Source: Pedosphaera sp. (GTDB lineage: Bacteria; Verrucomicrobiota; Verrucomicrobiia; Limisphaerales; SIAT01). Taken from it: DNA of 11,188 bases. The notes under the pieces are model-generated. The model saw only the letters and a list, made by a program, of their open reading frames with translations, searched no databases and was not told the DNA's origin. The stretch is taken from positions 1-11,188 of the forward strand of contig SIAT01000044.1 of the NCBI GenBank assembly GCA_009691645.1. The letters run 5' to 3'. Below are positions 9,336 through 11,188 of the stretch, piece after piece. The translations under genes and the position numbers were made by a program. Every line of letters begins with the position of its first letter. The first letter of the stretch is position 1.

Positions 9336-9368
9336 TTTATTTTGCGCGCAGAAGCGAACGAGCCTCGC

Positions 9369-10238
9369 TCAAAGCGGCGCGAGGGCGGTCCAATTCGCGG
9401 AGCCGAACTTGGCGATGAACTTCTCGCGCAACACCTCGGCGGCAGATTGACCGCGCACGAGAGCGAACGTGGCCGAACCGCTGCCGCTCATCAATGTGGC
9501 AGTCGCGCCGTGTGCGCGCAGGAATTCTTGATAGAGCGCGAGGATGGGATGCTTGTGCAGCGCGGGCGCTTCGAGCGAGTTGTAGAAGGCCGCGCCCGCC
9601 GACGTGAGATCGCCAGCCAGCAGCGCTACCAACTCGCGCGCGCGACCGGGGCGGCCGCGCAGCGCTTCGGGAAACTTCGCCAGCGACTGATAAGCCCACG
9701 GCGTGGAGATGCCGAAGCCGGGATGAATGAGCAACATCCACGCACCACGCAGCGCGGCGAAAGGCTCGAGCGACTCGACCTGTTCGCCGCGACCGATGGC
9801 AATCGCGGGCTGATGTTGCAGGAAGAACGGCACGTCGGAACCAAGCCGTGCGGCGATCGGGAAAAGCTGTTCCGATGAGAGCGGTTTCCCGAAAATCTCG
9901 TTCAATCCGACCAGAGTGATGGCGGCGTTGCCGCTGCCGCCGCCGAGGCCCGCGGCCATCGGGATGTTCTTCGTGAGATGGATGGAGATGCCGTCTGCGA
10001 TGCGGGCGGACTCGAGAAACGCGGTCGCGGCGCGGTGGACGAGATTGGCTGAGTCCACGGGCAAAGCGGGGTTGCTGCAAGAGAGCTGGATGCCCGAACC
10101 GCCGCGCTGGAACGTGAGTTCATCGTGCAACGCCACCGACTGCATCACCGTCTCCAGTTCATGGAAACCATCGGCGCGCTTGCCGAGGATGTTCAGCAGC
10201 AGATTGACCTTGCAGCCGGATGGACGGGTGAGCGTCAT
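9369..10238 (-). CDS. ispE: 4-diphosphocytidyl-2-C-methyl-D-erythritol kinase
   Basis: A 289-residue cytoplasmic GHMP-family kinase that phosphorylates 4-diphosphocytidyl-2-C-methyl-D-erythritol with ATP in the non-mevalonate (MEP) route to isoprenoids. Visible family features: Lys10 in CKVNLLLNILGKRADGFHEL, matching the substrate-binding start of IspE; the ATP-binding glycine loop PMAAGLGGGSGNAA at 93-106; GSDVPFF with Asp135 as the likely catalytic aspartate; and the C-terminal MSGSGSATFAL from 250. Length matches the family. The ATG at 10238 is chosen because it places Lys10 correctly and has a G-run about 8 nt upstream; the frame is open further upstream but there it overlaps tatC. The start lies 17 nt after the tatC stop, so the two are probably co-transcribed. 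The 71-nt gap to lrp has no clear terminator. Confidence 0.96.
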   Translation of the reverse strand: MTLTRPSGCKVNLLLNILGKRADGFHELETVMQSVALHDELTFQRGGSGIQLSCSNPALPVDSANLVHRAATAFLESARIADGISIHLTKNIPMAAGLGGGSGNAAITLVGLNEIFGKPLSSEQLFPIAARLGSDVPFFLQHQPAIAIGRGEQVESLEPFAALRGAWMLLIHPGFGISTPWAYQSLAKFPEALRGRPGRARELVALLAGDLTSAGAAFYNSLEAPALHKHPILALYQEFLRAHGATATLMSGSGSATFALVRGQSAAEVLREKFIAKFGSANWTALAPL

Positions 10239-10255
10239 TCCGTTTGCCCCCGCGG

Positions 10256-11188
10256 TTAGGCGGCCGAGTCCGGTTTCTTGCGACGGCGATCGCGCCAGCT
10301 CCAGAACCACGCCACCACGATGCAGAACTCGTAGAGTATGTGGAGCGGCGCGGCGAAAATCAACATCGTGAGCGGATCGCCTGAGGGCGTAATGACAGCG
10401 GAGAGGACGAGGTTGATGACGATCCAGTAGCGACGGAACGCGTTGAGCTTTTTGTGGTCGAGCAGGCCGACCTTCACGAGCGTGAGGATGACGACGGGCA
10501 ATTGGAAGCCGGCTCCCATCGCGATCATGAACTTGAAGGCGAACCCGATGTATTCCTCCGCCTGCCATTGATCGGAACTGAACCCGAGCCAGTCCGAGAA
10601 CTCGACCGAGGCGGTGACCGTGATCGGCAGGATGATGAAATAGCAGAAAGCCACGCCGAGCAGGAAGAGCACCGTGCCGGTACCGGCCACCTGATAGAGG
10701 AGACTCTTCTCGCGCAGACGCAATGCGGGTAGAACGAACTGGCCGATGAAGAAAATGATGAACGGCGCGGCAATCACGATGCCGCCGTAGAAGGCCAACT
10801 TGAGCGCGACCATGATGGCGCTGAGCGGACTGAGGTTGATCAGGTCGACCAACCGCTTTTTGGGAAATTGATCAGACGTCGGTCCCGGCTGAATCGCAAA
10901 CACGGTGTTGGTGCCGATTACCACCGGCGCGAGTTTAAGCGACTCAATCTGGTTCGTGCCGGCGTAGTAACCCTTCAGATCGGCGGAACGGATTTTCGAA
11001 AGCTGGTTCGTGCCGAGGAAAAGCGGCACCGAGGTTTGCTGCTTGGGAATGGCGGCGTAGAGATTGATGTCGTAGATCCGCCCCGAAACGTAAAGTTTCT
11101 GCGCGGTAACGAGCGGGAATGCCAGCACGTCCACCAACCAGTTGCCACCGACGAGGCAGATCAACATCGCGATCAGCACCGAGGACAT
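10256..11188 (-). CDS. tatC: Sec-independent protein translocase subunit TatC (5' end outside window)
   Basis: The polytopic core of the twin-arginine translocase, which binds RR signal peptides and exports folded proteins. 310 residues are visible. The Met at the window edge is probably internal: it falls at the start of helix 1, and the usual cytoplasmic lead with the HLEELR-type motif is missing, so the gene should start beyond 11188. The recognisable TatC core runs from about residue 128: helix 2, then VLPALRLREKSL (Glu160 at the place of E. coli Glu103), helix 3 with FLLGVAFCYFIILP, helix 4 with GAGFQLPVV (Gln where E. coli has Glu170), RRYWIV, and SAVITPSGDPLTMLIFAAPLHILYE. The first periplasmic loop, about residues 24-128, is roughly 75 residues longer than in E. 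coli. A charged tail (WRDRRRKKPDSAA) ends the protein. ispE follows 17 nt downstream. The DUF1501 protein of this window is a likely substrate. Confidence 0.95.
   Translation of the reverse strand: MSSVLIAMLICLVGGNWLVDVLAFPLVTAQKLYVSGRIYDINLYAAIPKQQTSVPLFLGTNQLSKIRSADLKGYYAGTNQIESLKLAPVVIGTNTVFAIQPGPTSDQFPKKRLVDLINLSPLSAIMVALKLAFYGGIVIAAPFIIFFIGQFVLPALRLREKSLLYQVAGTGTVLFLLGVAFCYFIILPITVTASVEFSDWLGFSSDQWQAEEYIGFAFKFMIAMGAGFQLPVVILTLVKVGLLDHKKLNAFRRYWIVINLVLSAVITPSGDPLTMLIFAAPLHILYEFCIVVAWFWSWRDRRRKKPDSAA

Noticed and set aside
10239..10568. Upstream extension of the ispE frame
   Set aside because: It overlaps the 3' part of tatC in another frame and has no GHMP-family motif; the ATG at 10238 places the conserved Lys10 correctly.

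Overview
The window looks like a chromosomal segment of a GC-rich member of the Planctomycetes-Verrucomicrobia group, most likely Verrucomicrobiota. The main evidence is a pair of genes typical of those phyla: a secreted multi-haem DUF1549/DUF1553 protein followed by a Tat-exported DUF1501 protein. The taxon is an inference from gene content, since no rRNA or other phylogenetic marker was searched.

Layout. Positions 1-414 show no convincing gene. A two-gene plus-strand unit follows. The first gene (415-5502) encodes a 1695-residue exported protein. It joins a c-type cytochrome module, a seven-repeat WD40 propeller, two Ig-like domains, a second cytochrome-like module with a CX4CH site, DUF1549 with a third haem site, and DUF1553 split by a coiled coil and a lectin-like module. 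The second gene (5567-7036) encodes the DUF1501 partner with a twin-arginine signal, and a strong hairpin terminator follows it. A class V PLP aminotransferase gene (7152-8240) comes next and ends in a second hairpin terminator.

From 8329 to the right edge all genes lie on the minus strand and converge on the aminotransferase. Read in their own direction they are tatC (cut by the window edge), ispE (17 nt after tatC), an Lrp/AsnC-type regulator, and a small four-helix DoxX/MauE-like membrane protein with cysteine-rich ends. The tatC-ispE pair is probably co-transcribed; lrp and doxX may form a second unit.

How the genes relate. The giant cytochrome and the DUF1501 protein are probably partners in the cell envelope. 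One has a Sec-type and the other a Tat-type signal, so the pair would be assembled through two export routes. Their substrate is unknown; genes of this kind in these phyla are often suspected of acting on complex polysaccharides, but nothing here proves that. IspE makes isoprenoid precursors and TatC is the core of the Tat translocase. The regulator may control itself, through a direct repeat just upstream of its start, and doxX. There is no sign of a mobile element, CRISPR array, tRNA or rRNA. The most unusual items are the domain fusion in the giant gene and an enlarged first periplasmic loop in TatC.
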